Assembly (NCBI RefSeq): GCF_030160835.1
Contig: NZ_BSPC01000036.1
Coordinates: 1 to 64,000 of the forward strand
Reading direction: 5' to 3'
DNA: 64,000 bases
From: Labrys miyagiensis
Lineage (GTDB): Bacteria > Pseudomonadota > Alphaproteobacteria > Rhizobiales > Labraceae
The position numbers were made by a program, and so were the translations under genes. The notes below the pieces were generated by a model that saw nothing but the letters and a program-made list of their open reading frames with translations, was not told the origin of the DNA and searched no databases. This document shows, piece after piece, positions 24,419 to 32,618 of this stretch. Each line of letters opens with the position of its first letter. Position 1 is the stretch's first letter.

Positions 24419-24443
24419 GGTATGATGAGTCAATCATCACTTA
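24419..24443. promoter_or_regulatory. Candidate GntR operator, site 2
   Basis: Reads GGTATGATGAGT-ca-ATCAT-c-ACTTA, 22 of 25 bases identical to site 1. It contains the inverted pair ATGAT/ATCAT with 6 bases between. It sits 40-64 bases upstream of apnO, overlapping where its promoter should be. Confidence 0.62.
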
Positions 24444-24485
24444 AGATATGAAGGAATGGAGTGGGGGTCTCCGACCGTCACTCCA

Positions 24486-25883
24486 TTACCTCTCGAACAG
24501 CCGTCCCGGGCTCATGAGGCCTTGCGGGTCGAACTGGCGCTTGATGCCCTCGCTGAGGGCTTTTTCCGCTGGGGCGAGGCCTTTCAGGTAGGAGCCGAGC
24601 TTGGCGCGACCGATGCCATGTTCGGCGCTGATCGAGCCACCGAATTCGGCGAGGGCGCCATAGATCACGGTCTCGCAGCGCTTGAGGAAGGCGGGTTTGT
24701 CCGCCTCAGCCATGCCGGGTGGAGGCAGCACGTTGTAGTGGAGGTTGCCGTCGCCGACATGGCCATAGGCGACGGGGATGGCGCTGGGCTCGGCCGCCGT
24801 AAGGCCCGCATCGACCTTGGCGAGGAAGGCCGATATGGCGGAGATCGGCACGGAGACGTCGGTGCGCAGATGCCGGCCGCGCCGGGCCTGGCCCTCGACC
24901 AGATCCTCGCGGAAGCGCCAGAGCGTGCGGGCCTGCGCCGTGTTGGCCGCCACCGTGCCGTCGAGGACATGGCCCGCCTCCATCACGCCTTCGAGGAAGC
25001 GCTGCATCAGGCCGGAAAGGTCGACCAGGCCGCTGGCCGAGGCTTCCATCAGCACATAATGCGAGGACGTCGTCTCCAGGGGATGGCGCAGGTCCGGCGT
25101 CGCCTCCTGGGCGAGCTCCAGGCCGAAATGCTGGATGATCTCGAAGGCCGAGAGCAGGTCGCTGAGGTCGCGCCGGGCCTGGCCATAGAGCGCCACCGCG
25201 GCGGCCGGGTCCGACACCGCCAGGAAGGCAGTTTCCACCTGGGTCGGCCTGGGAAACAGGCGCAGGCTCACCGCCGTGACGATGCCGAGCGTGCCCTCCG
25301 AGCCGATGAAGAGCTGCTTGAGGTCATAGCCGGTGTTGTTCTTGTGCAGCTTCCTGAGGCCGTGCCAGATCTGCCCGTCCGGCAGCACGGCCTCGATGCC
25401 GAGCACCAGGTTGCGCGTCATGCCATAGCGCAGCACATTGATGCCACCGGCATTGGTGGCGACATTGCCGCCGATCTGGCAACTGCCCTGGGCACCGAGC
25501 GAGAGCGGGAACAGGCGATCATGCTCGGCGGCGACGGCCTGCAGATTGGCGAGGATGCAGCCCGCCTCCACGGTCATGGAGAAATTGATCGGGTCGACCT
25601 CGCGGATGCGGTTCAGCCGCTCCAGGCTGACGACCACCTCGTTGCCGGCAGGCGAGGGGACTGCGCCCTCGACAAGACCGGTATGGCCGCCCTGCGGCAC
25701 CAAGGGGATGCCCTCTGCGGCACTGAGCCTGACGATCTCGGCGACCTCCTCGACGCTGCGCGGGCGCAGGATGGCGCGGGCACGGCCACGGGCATCGCGC
25801 GGCCAGTCGGTGAGGTAGCGCTCGGCCTGGTCGGGATCGGTGACGGGATCGAAGGCGGAGAGGTTGGTATCAAGTAAGGACAT
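24486..25883 (-). CDS. FAD-linked oxidase, GlcD/D-2-hydroxyacid dehydrogenase family, 465 aa
   Basis: VAO-type flavoprotein: FAD-binding PCMH domain about residues 30-215 (VPQGGHTGLVEGAV, LGAQGSCQIGGNVATNAGG) and a FAD-oxidase C-terminal domain ending with SAEHGIGRAKLGSYL. Relatives oxidise glycolate, D-lactate or D-2-hydroxyglutarate. It is in line with apnO upstream and rpiA downstream on the same strand; if the RLP releases glycolate this enzyme could oxidise it to glyoxylate. No GlcE or GlcF gene is adjacent, so it is not a classical GlcDEF complex. ATG at 25883 is chosen by similarity; another ATG nine bases upstream is equally possible. Confidence 0.8.
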   Translation of the reverse strand: MSLLDTNLSAFDPVTDPDQAERYLTDWPRDARGRARAILRPRSVEEVAEIVRLSAAEGIPLVPQGGHTGLVEGAVPSPAGNEVVVSLERLNRIREVDPINFSMTVEAGCILANLQAVAAEHDRLFPLSLGAQGSCQIGGNVATNAGGINVLRYGMTRNLVLGIEAVLPDGQIWHGLRKLHKNNTGYDLKQLFIGSEGTLGIVTAVSLRLFPRPTQVETAFLAVSDPAAAVALYGQARRDLSDLLSAFEIIQHFGLELAQEATPDLRHPLETTSSHYVLMEASASGLVDLSGLMQRFLEGVMEAGHVLDGTVAANTAQARTLWRFREDLVEGQARRGRHLRTDVSVPISAISAFLAKVDAGLTAAEPSAIPVAYGHVGDGNLHYNVLPPPGMAEADKPAFLKRCETVIYGALAEFGGSISAEHGIGRAKLGSYLKGLAPAEKALSEGIKRQFDPQGLMSPGRLFER

Positions 25884-25910
25884 GCAGATCATCGCTGAGG
25901 AGGCGGCGTG

Positions 25911-25998
25911 GCTGGGACCGCGGACGTCCTCGTCCGCTCTTGGAAACGATGCGTTTGACGACAAGGGAAGAGCGGACGGGGACGTCCGCGGTCCCAGC
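25911..25998. repeat. Inverted repeat family H
   Basis: Arms of 31 bases (25911-25941 and 25968-25998), 30 of 31 paired, beginning GCTGGGACCGCGGACGTCC. It fills the gap between rpiA and the FAD oxidase and forms a very stable hairpin if transcribed. Confidence 0.9.
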
Positions 25999-26006
25999 CA
26001 CTGCGC

Positions 26007-26720
26007 CTAATAGACGAGGACATCGGCCGTGCCGTCGGCGTGGCCGATCACGATCTCGTTGGCGATGCCGACAAAGAGCCCGTGCTCGACCACGCCGGGA
26101 ATCTCGTTGAAACGCGGCGCCAACCCATCCGGGTTACCGATCGCCTTGAGATGGCAGTCGAGAATGTAGTTGCCGCTGTCGGTGATCACCGGATTGTCGC
26201 CGCCGCGCCGGATGATCGGCACCTCGGCGAAGCCGAATTCGCCGAAGAGCTTCCGGAGCTGCCAGGCGGTGTTGCGCCAGCCGAACTGGATCACCTCGAT
26301 CGGCAGGGGAAAGCGGCCGAGCGTCTCGACGATCTTGGTATCGTCTGCGATGCAGACCATGCGCCTGGAGGCCCGTGCCACCATCTTCTCCCAGAGCAGG
26401 CAGGCGCCGCCCCCCTTGATCATGCGGCCCTGGCGGTCGACCTCGTCCGGCCCGTCCAGGGTGACTTCGAGCTCGGTGACATCGTTGAGGTCGAGCAGCG
26501 GCACACCGGCCTCGATGGCGACGGCACGGGTGGCATTGGAGGTGGGCACGCCGGCAATGCGCAGGCCCTTCTTCACCTCCTCGCCGAGGGCGCGCACCAT
26601 CCAGTGCGAAGTGGTGCCGGAGCCGAGGCCGACCCGCATGTCGTTCCTGAAATAGGTGGCAATGGCCTTGCGGCCGGCGGCGATCTTGGCCTTGTCTTGG
26701 TTGGTCTTCGGCTGCAGCAA
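26007..26720 (-). CDS. rpiA: Ribose-5-phosphate isomerase A, 237 aa
   Basis: RpiA interconverts ribose 5-phosphate and ribulose 5-phosphate. Signature segments are GLGSGTTS (about 31-38), DGPDEVD (about 88-94), the catalytic K-G-G-G-A region about 101-105, and VEHGLF near the end. The start is a TTG at 26720 behind a well-placed TAGGAG ribosome site; no ATG occurs near the N-terminus. It lies within the catabolic cluster next to an RpiR-type regulator and a xylulokinase-like kinase, suggesting entry of a pentose product into the pentose phosphate pathway. It may be the cell's only RpiA or a second copy; the window cannot tell. Confidence 0.92.
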   Translation of the reverse strand: MLQPKTNQDKAKIAAGRKAIATYFRNDMRVGLGSGTTSHWMVRALGEEVKKGLRIAGVPTSNATRAVAIEAGVPLLDLNDVTELEVTLDGPDEVDRQGRMIKGGGACLLWEKMVARASRRMVCIADDTKIVETLGRFPLPIEVIQFGWRNTAWQLRKLFGEFGFAEVPIIRRGGDNPVITDSGNYILDCHLKAIGNPDGLAPRFNEIPGVVEHGLFVGIANEIVIGHADGTADVLVY

Positions 26721-26962
26721 GGGGGGCTCCTATCATTATTCTTTGAGATGTAGCGCCGCCCCTCACCTCTATCCTCTCCCCGTAAGAACGGGGCGAGGGG
26801 ACACAATCGGCGCGATTGATTCTGCTGCGCCCCATCTCGCCCAGCCGTTTGCGCGAGATGAGGCGTTTCAAGTCGAGCCCCGACCTCAAAGTCCCCTCGC
26901 CCCGTTCTTACGGGGAGAGGATACAGGTGAGGGGCTGCGCGACGTTTCCAAACCAGCCAACC
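26721..26962. repeat. Inverted pair of repeat family A between rpiA and rpiR
   Basis: Unit 26759-26800 and its inverted partner 26893-26934 pair over about 42 bases with few mismatches; each also has its own CCCCGT...ACGGGG hairpin. A related single unit lies at 483-526. No gene is seen in the 242 bases apart from the rpiA ribosome site. Confidence 0.85.
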
Positions 26963-27796
26963 TCAATCCATGAACTTTTCCGTCAGCCAGGGATCGAGCG
27001 CGGTGAGATTGTCCGGCATGTGGCGGCCCTGCTTCAGGCCGATGGTGGCCACCAGCATGTTGATGACGAGGAAATGGTTCAGCCGCGCCGTCAGCGGCGT
27101 ATAGAGCTCGGAATGCTCGTAGCGCGGCACGGGAATGACGATGTCGCAATTGCGAGCGAGGTGGGACTGCGGGGCGGTGATGGCGATGGTAGTCACGCCG
27201 TTCTCCCGAGCCGTCATGGCGACGTTCACCAGCGTGCGCGTGGCGCCGGAATGGGAGAAGAACACCGCCACCTCGTCGCTCTTCAGCGTCGGCGCCAGCA
27301 CCATCTGGCGCTGGGAGTCGAACACGGTGCGGCAGTGCAGGCCCAAGCGGAACAGCTTGTGCTCGGCGTCGAAGGCCACCGTCTCGGAAATGCCGAGGCC
27401 GAGCAGGAACACGGCGCGCGCCTGGATCATGGCATCGGCCGCCTTCTCCACCGCCACCGGATCGGCGTCGTCGGCGAAGCGCTTGATGGCGTTCATCGAA
27501 TTGGTGAGGATCTTCTCCACCGCATCGGCCACGCTGTCGCCCTGCTCGATGGCGCGGTGCACGAAGGGCGCGGCGGGGGAGAGGCCCTGCGCCAGGCGCA
27601 CCTTGAACTCGGGATAGCCGTTGCAGCCGAGCCGGCGGCAGAAGCGCAAGATGGTGGGGTCGGAAACCTCCGCCTCCTTCTTCAGATCCACCATGCTCAT
27701 GGTGATCACGGCCTCGGGCTGCCTGAGGATGACCTCGGCCAGCCTCAACTCCGCCTTGGAGAGCGTATCCCGTATCTTGGCGACTTCCTTCAGCAT
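26963..27796 (-). CDS. MurR/RpiR-family transcriptional regulator, 277 aa
   Basis: N-terminal RpiR helix-turn-helix (about 1-75; KEAEVSDPTILRFCRRLGCNGYPEFK) and a C-terminal SIS domain (about 120-255; GLGISETVAFDAEHKLFRLG, FFSHSGATRTLV) that binds phosphosugars. It lies 7 bases after the phosphatase gene in the kinase/ALDH/transporter cluster. RpiR proteins such as HexR bind TGTA-N-TACA type palindromes, and sites of that type are found at 35514-35528 and 31558-31572, so it likely regulates this cluster. Confidence 0.87.
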   Translation of the reverse strand: MLKEVAKIRDTLSKAELRLAEVILRQPEAVITMSMVDLKKEAEVSDPTILRFCRRLGCNGYPEFKVRLAQGLSPAAPFVHRAIEQGDSVADAVEKILTNSMNAIKRFADDADPVAVEKAADAMIQARAVFLLGLGISETVAFDAEHKLFRLGLHCRTVFDSQRQMVLAPTLKSDEVAVFFSHSGATRTLVNVAMTARENGVTTIAITAPQSHLARNCDIVIPVPRYEHSELYTPLTARLNHFLVINMLVATIGLKQGRHMPDNLTALDPWLTEKFMD

Positions 27797-27803
27797 GGAA
27801 CCC

Positions 27804-28454
27804 TCAATCCGCCGCTACCGTATTAGGCAGCAGGTCGGCAAACTGCGCGAGGCGCGCCTCTTCCGCCACCTTGACGTCCCGCCCGGTGCCCCAGTTCACG
27901 ATGCGATAGGGCACCTTGGCCGCGGTGGCGCAGTCGCGGTCGATGGTGGTGTCTCCGACATAGACGACCTCATGCGGCTCGACGCCCAGCGCCTCCGCCG
28001 CATGGAGCAGGGGACGCGGGTCCGGCTTGGTATAGGGCGTGGTGTCGGCCCCGATCACCACCGACATCAAAGGCAACAGGCCGAAATGGCCGAGCACGAT
28101 CTCGGCCAGCTCCTGCAGCTTGTTGGTGCACACGCCGAGCTTGATGCCGGCGCCATGCAGGGCCTGCAGCGCCGGGCCGGCATCGGCATAGAGCTTGGAG
28201 GCTTCCACCGGATTGGCGCGGTAATAGTCGATATAGGCGGCGACATCCCTGTCGAGATCATTCGTCTTCACGTCGAGCGCCGCGAAGAGCTTGGCCACCA
28301 GGGCCCTGGCGCCCTCACCGATGAAGCCTTCCACGAAGGAGACCTTCTGCGGCGGCACGCCGTGATCGGCCAGAAGCCGGTTCATCGAGAGGGCGATGTC
28401 GGGTGCACTGTCGACCAGGGTTCCGTCGAGATCGAAAATGACTGCTTTCATCAC
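27804..28454 (-). CDS. HAD-superfamily phosphatase, phosphoglycolate-phosphatase-like, 216 aa
   Basis: HAD hydrolase with motif I F-D-L-D-G-T-L-V-D-S (residues 7-16), motif II threonine in GVCTNK, motif III lysine in KPDPRP, and motif IV GDTTIDRD; the alpha-helical cap is at about 20-90. The closest pattern is Gph-type phosphoglycolate phosphatase. It overlaps the kinase stop by ATGA. In this operon it may remove phosphoglycolate or an unwanted sugar phosphate. Substrate specificity of HAD enzymes cannot be fixed from motifs. Confidence 0.8.
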   Translation of the reverse strand: MMKAVIFDLDGTLVDSAPDIALSMNRLLADHGVPPQKVSFVEGFIGEGARALVAKLFAALDVKTNDLDRDVAAYIDYYRANPVEASKLYADAGPALQALHGAGIKLGVCTNKLQELAEIVLGHFGLLPLMSVVIGADTTPYTKPDPRPLLHAAEALGVEPHEVVYVGDTTIDRDCATAAKVPYRIVNWGTGRDVKVAEEARLAQFADLLPNTVAAD

Positions 28455-29980
28455 GGAACCTTTCTGTCGGCAAAACTGGCAAGCTGGCTAAACGTCGCCT
28501 GCAGGGCCGGATACAATGTCTTGTAAATGGGATGCATCGCGTCATAGAGGCTGGCGCGGGCAGGGTCGGGCTGGATAGGGGCGGTTTCGGCGACGACCTT
28601 CACGGCTTCGTCCAGCGTGCGCCAGCGCTCCGCCCCGACGCCGGCGAGCAGGGCAGCTCCGAAGGCGCCACCCTCGGACGCGCCGGCGACGGTGGCGACC
28701 GGACGTCCGGTGACATCGGCGAGCAGTTCCAGCCAGATGCGCGAGGCGGTGGCGCCGCCCGAGGCGCGCAGCCGGCCGCCGGTGAGACCGGCCTCGGCGA
28801 AGAGGTCGAGAATGGCGCGCATGTTGAAGAGCACGCCCTCCATCACCGCCCGCGCCATATGGCCGGCGCCATGGCGGCGCGTCAGGCCGACCCAGGCGCC
28901 GCGCCCGTCGGCGGCGATGTCGGGGCAGCGCTCGCCCATCAGATAGGGCAGGAAGAGCAGGCCGTCCGAGCCGGGCGGGGTGGAGATGGCGAGCGCCGCG
29001 AGCTGGTCGAAGAACAATTCGCCGCCCATCAGCGGCTCCAGCGTCTCCCTCAGCCACTGGAAGGAGCCGCCGGCATTGAGCGAGACGCCCATCACATGCC
29101 AGCGATCCGGGGCATTGCCGCAGGAGACCTGGATCAGGCCGCCGCGATTGTCCGGGCAGGTGCGCGCCGCGCCGCCCACAATGCCGGCGGTGCCGATGGT
29201 CAGGCCGATGCTGCCGGGCTCGACCACGCCCTGCGAGGTCGTCTGCATCACCGCGTCGCCCCCGCCCGCCACCACGGGCAGGCCCGGCGGCAGGCCCCAG
29301 AGCTTCGCTGCGTCGGTGGAGAGGCCGCTGGTGACTTCGCTCGACTCGAACACGGTGGGCGTATGCGCTTCCGTGAGGCCGACGACGGCGAGCAGGTCCG
29401 CTGACCATTTGCGCCGGCGCACGTCGAACAGGCCGGTGCCGGAGGCGTCCGAGACGTCGGTGGCGTGCACGCCGGTCATGCGCAGGCGCAGATAGTCCTT
29501 GGGATTGAGGAAGCGATGCATGCGCGCGAAGGCGTCGGGCTCATGCTCGGCCATCCAGAGGAACTTGCCGCCGGTGAAGCCGGGCAGCATGCGGTTGTTG
29601 GTCAGAGCGAGCAGGGCGTCGAGCCCCCCGACCCGTTCGGTGATGGTGTCGCATTGCGGCGCGGCGCGCTGGTCGCACCACAGCATCGCCGGGCGAATGA
29701 CCTCGTCCGCGGCATCGAGCGGCACCAGGCCATGCATCTGGCCGGTCAAGCCGATCGCCTGCACTCGCCAGCCTTCGAGGCGGGCCAGCACCGCCCTCAT
29801 GGTCTCGTCGGCCGCTCGCCACCACAGCTCCGGATCCTGCTCGGCCCAGCCGGCTCGCGGTGTCACCAGCGGATAATCGGCGTTCGCCTTGGCGACGACG
29901 TTGCCCTCGGCGTCGAGCGCCAGGGTCTTGCAGGTCGAGGTACCCAGATCGATGCCGATGAAGCAGGGGCGGGAGGTCAT
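28451..29980 (-). CDS. Xylulokinase-like FGGY kinase, 509 aa
   Basis: FGGY kinase most like XylB: GIDLGTSTCKT (residues 9-19), GQMHGLVPLD (about 80-89, the xylulokinase substrate loop), WCDQRA, and the C-terminal LRASGGATASRIWLELLADVTGRP. It would phosphorylate D-xylulose or a similar ketopentose. A GGGAG ribosome site lies 9 bases before the ATG. It follows the aldehyde dehydrogenase and is coupled to the phosphatase. With rpiA and a dedicated transporter this suggests pentose or pentitol use; no xylose isomerase or pentitol dehydrogenase is in the window. Confidence 0.84.
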   Translation of the reverse strand: MTSRPCFIGIDLGTSTCKTLALDAEGNVVAKANADYPLVTPRAGWAEQDPELWWRAADETMRAVLARLEGWRVQAIGLTGQMHGLVPLDAADEVIRPAMLWCDQRAAPQCDTITERVGGLDALLALTNNRMLPGFTGGKFLWMAEHEPDAFARMHRFLNPKDYLRLRMTGVHATDVSDASGTGLFDVRRRKWSADLLAVVGLTEAHTPTVFESSEVTSGLSTDAAKLWGLPPGLPVVAGGGDAVMQTTSQGVVEPGSIGLTIGTAGIVGGAARTCPDNRGGLIQVSCGNAPDRWHVMGVSLNAGGSFQWLRETLEPLMGGELFFDQLAALAISTPPGSDGLLFLPYLMGERCPDIAADGRGAWVGLTRRHGAGHMARAVMEGVLFNMRAILDLFAEAGLTGGRLRASGGATASRIWLELLADVTGRPVATVAGASEGGAFGAALLAGVGAERWRTLDEAVKVVAETAPIQPDPARASLYDAMHPIYKTLYPALQATFSQLASFADRKVP

Positions 29981-30013
29981 AAGGTGGCTCCCTCAAAGGG
30001 CTCAACGCAAAAG

Positions 30014-30037
30014 CCTCCCCCAGCTTCGTGGGGGAGG
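30014..30037. repeat. Single hairpin unit of repeat family E
   Basis: CCTCCCCCAGCTTCG-TGGGGGAGG, identical to the unit at 20594-20617, in the gap between the kinase and the aldehyde dehydrogenase. Confidence 0.8.
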
Positions 30038-30073
30038 CTAGTCACGCCCTTTGCAATCACCATCCACATCGTC

Positions 30074-31522
30074 TCAAGCCCTGTGCCGGATGCGGACATG
30101 CTTGAACTGCAGATAGCCTTCCATGCCTTCGCGGCCATGCTCAAAGCCGGTGCCGCTCTTGCGGCGGCCGCCATAGGGGGCGTTGATGATGCCGGCATCG
30201 ACATTGTTGATGGCGACGGAGCCGAAGGAGAGTTTCTTGGCAAGGTCGAACATCTCGCCGGCGTCGCGCGTATAGGCATAGGCGGCCAGGCCATACTGGG
30301 AATCGTTGGCGAGCGCGATCGCTTCGTCCAGCGTGTCATAGGCGCTGATGCCGACGACGGGGCCGAAGGTCTCCGAATTCATCACAAGCATGTCCTGGGT
30401 GCAGTCGGCGAGCACGGTCGGCTCGTAGAAATGGCCGACCGGCTTGTCCCCGGGGCGCTTGCCGCCGCAGCCGAGCCTGGCGCCCTTGGCGAGGGCGTCG
30501 GCGACATGCTCGCGCACCTTGGCGAGGCCGGCGGCATTGGTCATCGGGCCGAGATCGGCGGTGGGTGTGGCGAGGCCGTCGGCGATCACCAGTTTGCCTG
30601 CCGCCGCGATCATCTCACCGACGAAGGTTTCGTAGAGCGGGCGGTGCACATAGATGCGGTTGATGGCGATGCAGACCTGGCCCATGTTGCGGAAGCTGCG
30701 CCGAACGGCGCCCTTCACGGCGGCGGCGAGGTCGGCGCTCGGGGCCACCAGCAGCGGGCAGTTGCCGCCCAGTTCCAGCGACACCGACTTGATGCCGCCC
30801 ATGGTGCGGAAGATCTCCTCGCCCACACGCAAGGAACCGGTGAAGGCGATCTTGTCGATGTCGGGATGGGAGACCAGGGCCTGGCCAGTGGTGGGCCCGT
30901 CGCCATTGACGAGGTTGACAACGCCCGCCGGCAGGCCGGCCTCCTCCAGGCATTTGATCACGCCGATGGCCGAGAGCGGCGTCCATTCCGACGGCTTCAC
31001 CACCATGGTGCAACCGGCGGCAAGGCCGGCGCCGAGCTTCCAGCCGATCAGCTCGACCGGATAGTTCCAGGGCGTGATCGCCGCCGCCACGCCCATAGGC
31101 TCCTTCTCGACCAGGCTGAGATGGCCCGGTTCTTCGTTCGGCGCGGTGTAGCCGAGCACGCGAACCGCCTCCTCGGCATAATAGGCGAAGGTCTTGGCGA
31201 GCTTGTCGACCTCGCCCAGCGCCTCGTTGAGCGGCTTGCCCTGTTCTTTCGTCATCGCCTCGCCGATCGACTGGCGATTGGCGCTCACCCGTTCGCCCGC
31301 CTTGCGCAAGATATCGGCGCGGCGATGGGCGCCGAGATCACGCCAGGCTGGGAAGGCCTTGCGCGCCGCCTTGACGGCGTGGTCGACGATGGCGGCATCG
31401 CTCCGCGCCACCGCGCCGATCACCTCTTCGGTGGCCGGGTTGACCACGTCGAGCCAGTGCTCCACGCCCTCCGCCGTCCACTGGCCATCGATGAAATTGG
31501 GGTAGCGCTTCACATCAGTCAT
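30074..31522 (-). CDS. NAD(P)-dependent aldehyde dehydrogenase, 482 aa
   Basis: Aldehyde dehydrogenase superfamily. The cofactor region TPWNYP, VKPSEWTP and FTGSLRVG, the catalytic glutamate in LELGGNCP and the catalytic cysteine in NMGQVCIA are present in the right order, and SETFGPVV lies in the C-terminal third. Closest classes are succinate-semialdehyde/glycolaldehyde-type enzymes. In a sugar cluster beside a phosphoglycolate-type phosphatase and a glycolate-oxidase-type protein, glycolaldehyde is a reasonable substrate, but this is inference. ATG at 31522 gives the usual length; an alternative start is 24 bases upstream. Confidence 0.85.
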   Translation of the reverse strand: MTDVKRYPNFIDGQWTAEGVEHWLDVVNPATEEVIGAVARSDAAIVDHAVKAARKAFPAWRDLGAHRRADILRKAGERVSANRQSIGEAMTKEQGKPLNEALGEVDKLAKTFAYYAEEAVRVLGYTAPNEEPGHLSLVEKEPMGVAAAITPWNYPVELIGWKLGAGLAAGCTMVVKPSEWTPLSAIGVIKCLEEAGLPAGVVNLVNGDGPTTGQALVSHPDIDKIAFTGSLRVGEEIFRTMGGIKSVSLELGGNCPLLVAPSADLAAAVKGAVRRSFRNMGQVCIAINRIYVHRPLYETFVGEMIAAAGKLVIADGLATPTADLGPMTNAAGLAKVREHVADALAKGARLGCGGKRPGDKPVGHFYEPTVLADCTQDMLVMNSETFGPVVGISAYDTLDEAIALANDSQYGLAAYAYTRDAGEMFDLAKKLSFGSVAINNVDAGIINAPYGGRRKSGTGFEHGREGMEGYLQFKHVRIRHRA

Positions 31523-31557
31523 ATCGGGTCCCGGCGCCGGCAGCATGGTCGGCGCTA

Positions 31558-31572
31558 TCTAGTAAAACTACA
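31558..31572. promoter_or_regulatory. Candidate RpiR operator, weaker site before the aldehyde dehydrogenase
   Basis: TCTAG-taaaa-CTACA followed by TTTTG, matching the site at 35514-35528 in 15 of 20 bases including CTACATTTTG. It lies 36 bases before the aldehyde dehydrogenase start, in the 82-base gap after the permease. Confidence 0.5.
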
Positions 31573-31604
31573 TTTTGGCGAATGAAATCTCACCCGCCCT
31601 TTTC

Positions 31605-32618
31605 CTACCGCGTCGCCGACATGCGCACCCTTATAGCGTCGATGGCCACGGCGACGAAGATCATCAGGCCGCCGATCATCGGCACGTAGAAGGAGGGGAA
31701 GTTGACCACGGCCAGGCCAGCCTGGATGGTGGTGAGCAGCAAGACGCCGCCGAGAATGCCGATCACCGAGCCGCGCCCGCCGAAGACCGAGACGCCGCCG
31801 ATGATCGGGGCCGCGATCGAATAGAGCAGGAAGCCCTCGCCCTGGTTGGAGGTGATCGCCATCTGCCAGGCGGCAAGCATGTAGCCGGCGATGCCGGAGA
31901 GCAGGCCGGACAGCGTGAAGGCGATGATCTTGATGCGGTTGACCCGGATGCCGGCGGCTGTCGAGGCCGCGGCATTGCCACCCACCGCATAGATGCTGCG
32001 CCCGAGCACCGTGCGCCTGAGGATGATGGCCTCGGTGATCAGGCAGACCACGAAGACCAGCGGCATGATCGGCCAGGTGCTGAGGGTGGCCTGGCCGACC
32101 CAGGTATATTCGTCCGGCATGTTGGCGACGGTGTTGCCCTCGGTGATGGCCAGCAAGGCGCCCTGCAGGATGATCATCATCGACAAGGTCTCGATCAGCG
32201 AGACCATGCGCAGCCGCGTGACGCAGAGCCCGTTGAACAGGCCGACACCGGCGCCTGCCGCGATGCCGATGAGGGCGGCGCCCCACCAGGGCACACCTTC
32301 ATTGAGGGTGAGCGCCCCGATCACCGAGGAAAACCCCATGTTCGCGGCGATGGAAAGGTCGATCTCGGCCACCAGCAGCGGCAGGGAGATGGCGAGCGCC
32401 AGCAGGCCCAGCACCGTCGCCTGCACCATGATGTTCTGCATGTTGTTGATCGTGAAGAAATAGGGATTGAAGATCCCGAAGATCACGATCAGGCCAAGCA
32501 GCCAGAACCACACCACATTCTGCAGAAGCCATTGCAGCGTACCGGATTTGCCACGGCTGGCCGGACGCGCCGTCTCGCTCGTGGCCGGTCTCGATTTGAC
32601 GGAGGCTCCATCGCTCAT
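31605..32618 (-). CDS. Sugar ABC transporter permease (RbsC family), second transporter, 337 aa
   Basis: Inner-membrane permease with 8-10 hydrophobic segments after a 30-residue basic soluble lead. The family motif is present as VAEIDLSIAANMGF, and the coupling loop as GGNAAASTAAGIRVNRIK. Its start overlaps the ATPase stop by ATGA. It works with the ATPase and Tat-exported binding protein upstream in the same operon. It is only distantly similar to the permease of the first transporter, so the two systems are not recent duplicates. Confidence 0.87.
   Translation of the reverse strand: MSDGASVKSRPATSETARPASRGKSGTLQWLLQNVVWFWLLGLIVIFGIFNPYFFTINNMQNIMVQATVLGLLALAISLPLLVAEIDLSIAANMGFSSVIGALTLNEGVPWWGAALIGIAAGAGVGLFNGLCVTRLRMVSLIETLSMMIILQGALLAITEGNTVANMPDEYTWVGQATLSTWPIMPLVFVVCLITEAIILRRTVLGRSIYAVGGNAAASTAAGIRVNRIKIIAFTLSGLLSGIAGYMLAAWQMAITSNQGEGFLLYSIAAPIIGGVSVFGGRGSVIGILGGVLLLTTIQAGLAVVNFPSFYVPMIGGLMIFVAVAIDAIRVRMSATR

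Noticed and set aside
29465-31585. A 706-residue plus-strand open frame opposite the aldehyde dehydrogenase and kinase
   Set aside because: High GC leaves the complementary frame open; the minus-strand genes carry complete catalytic motifs and the plus-strand product is compositionally odd.
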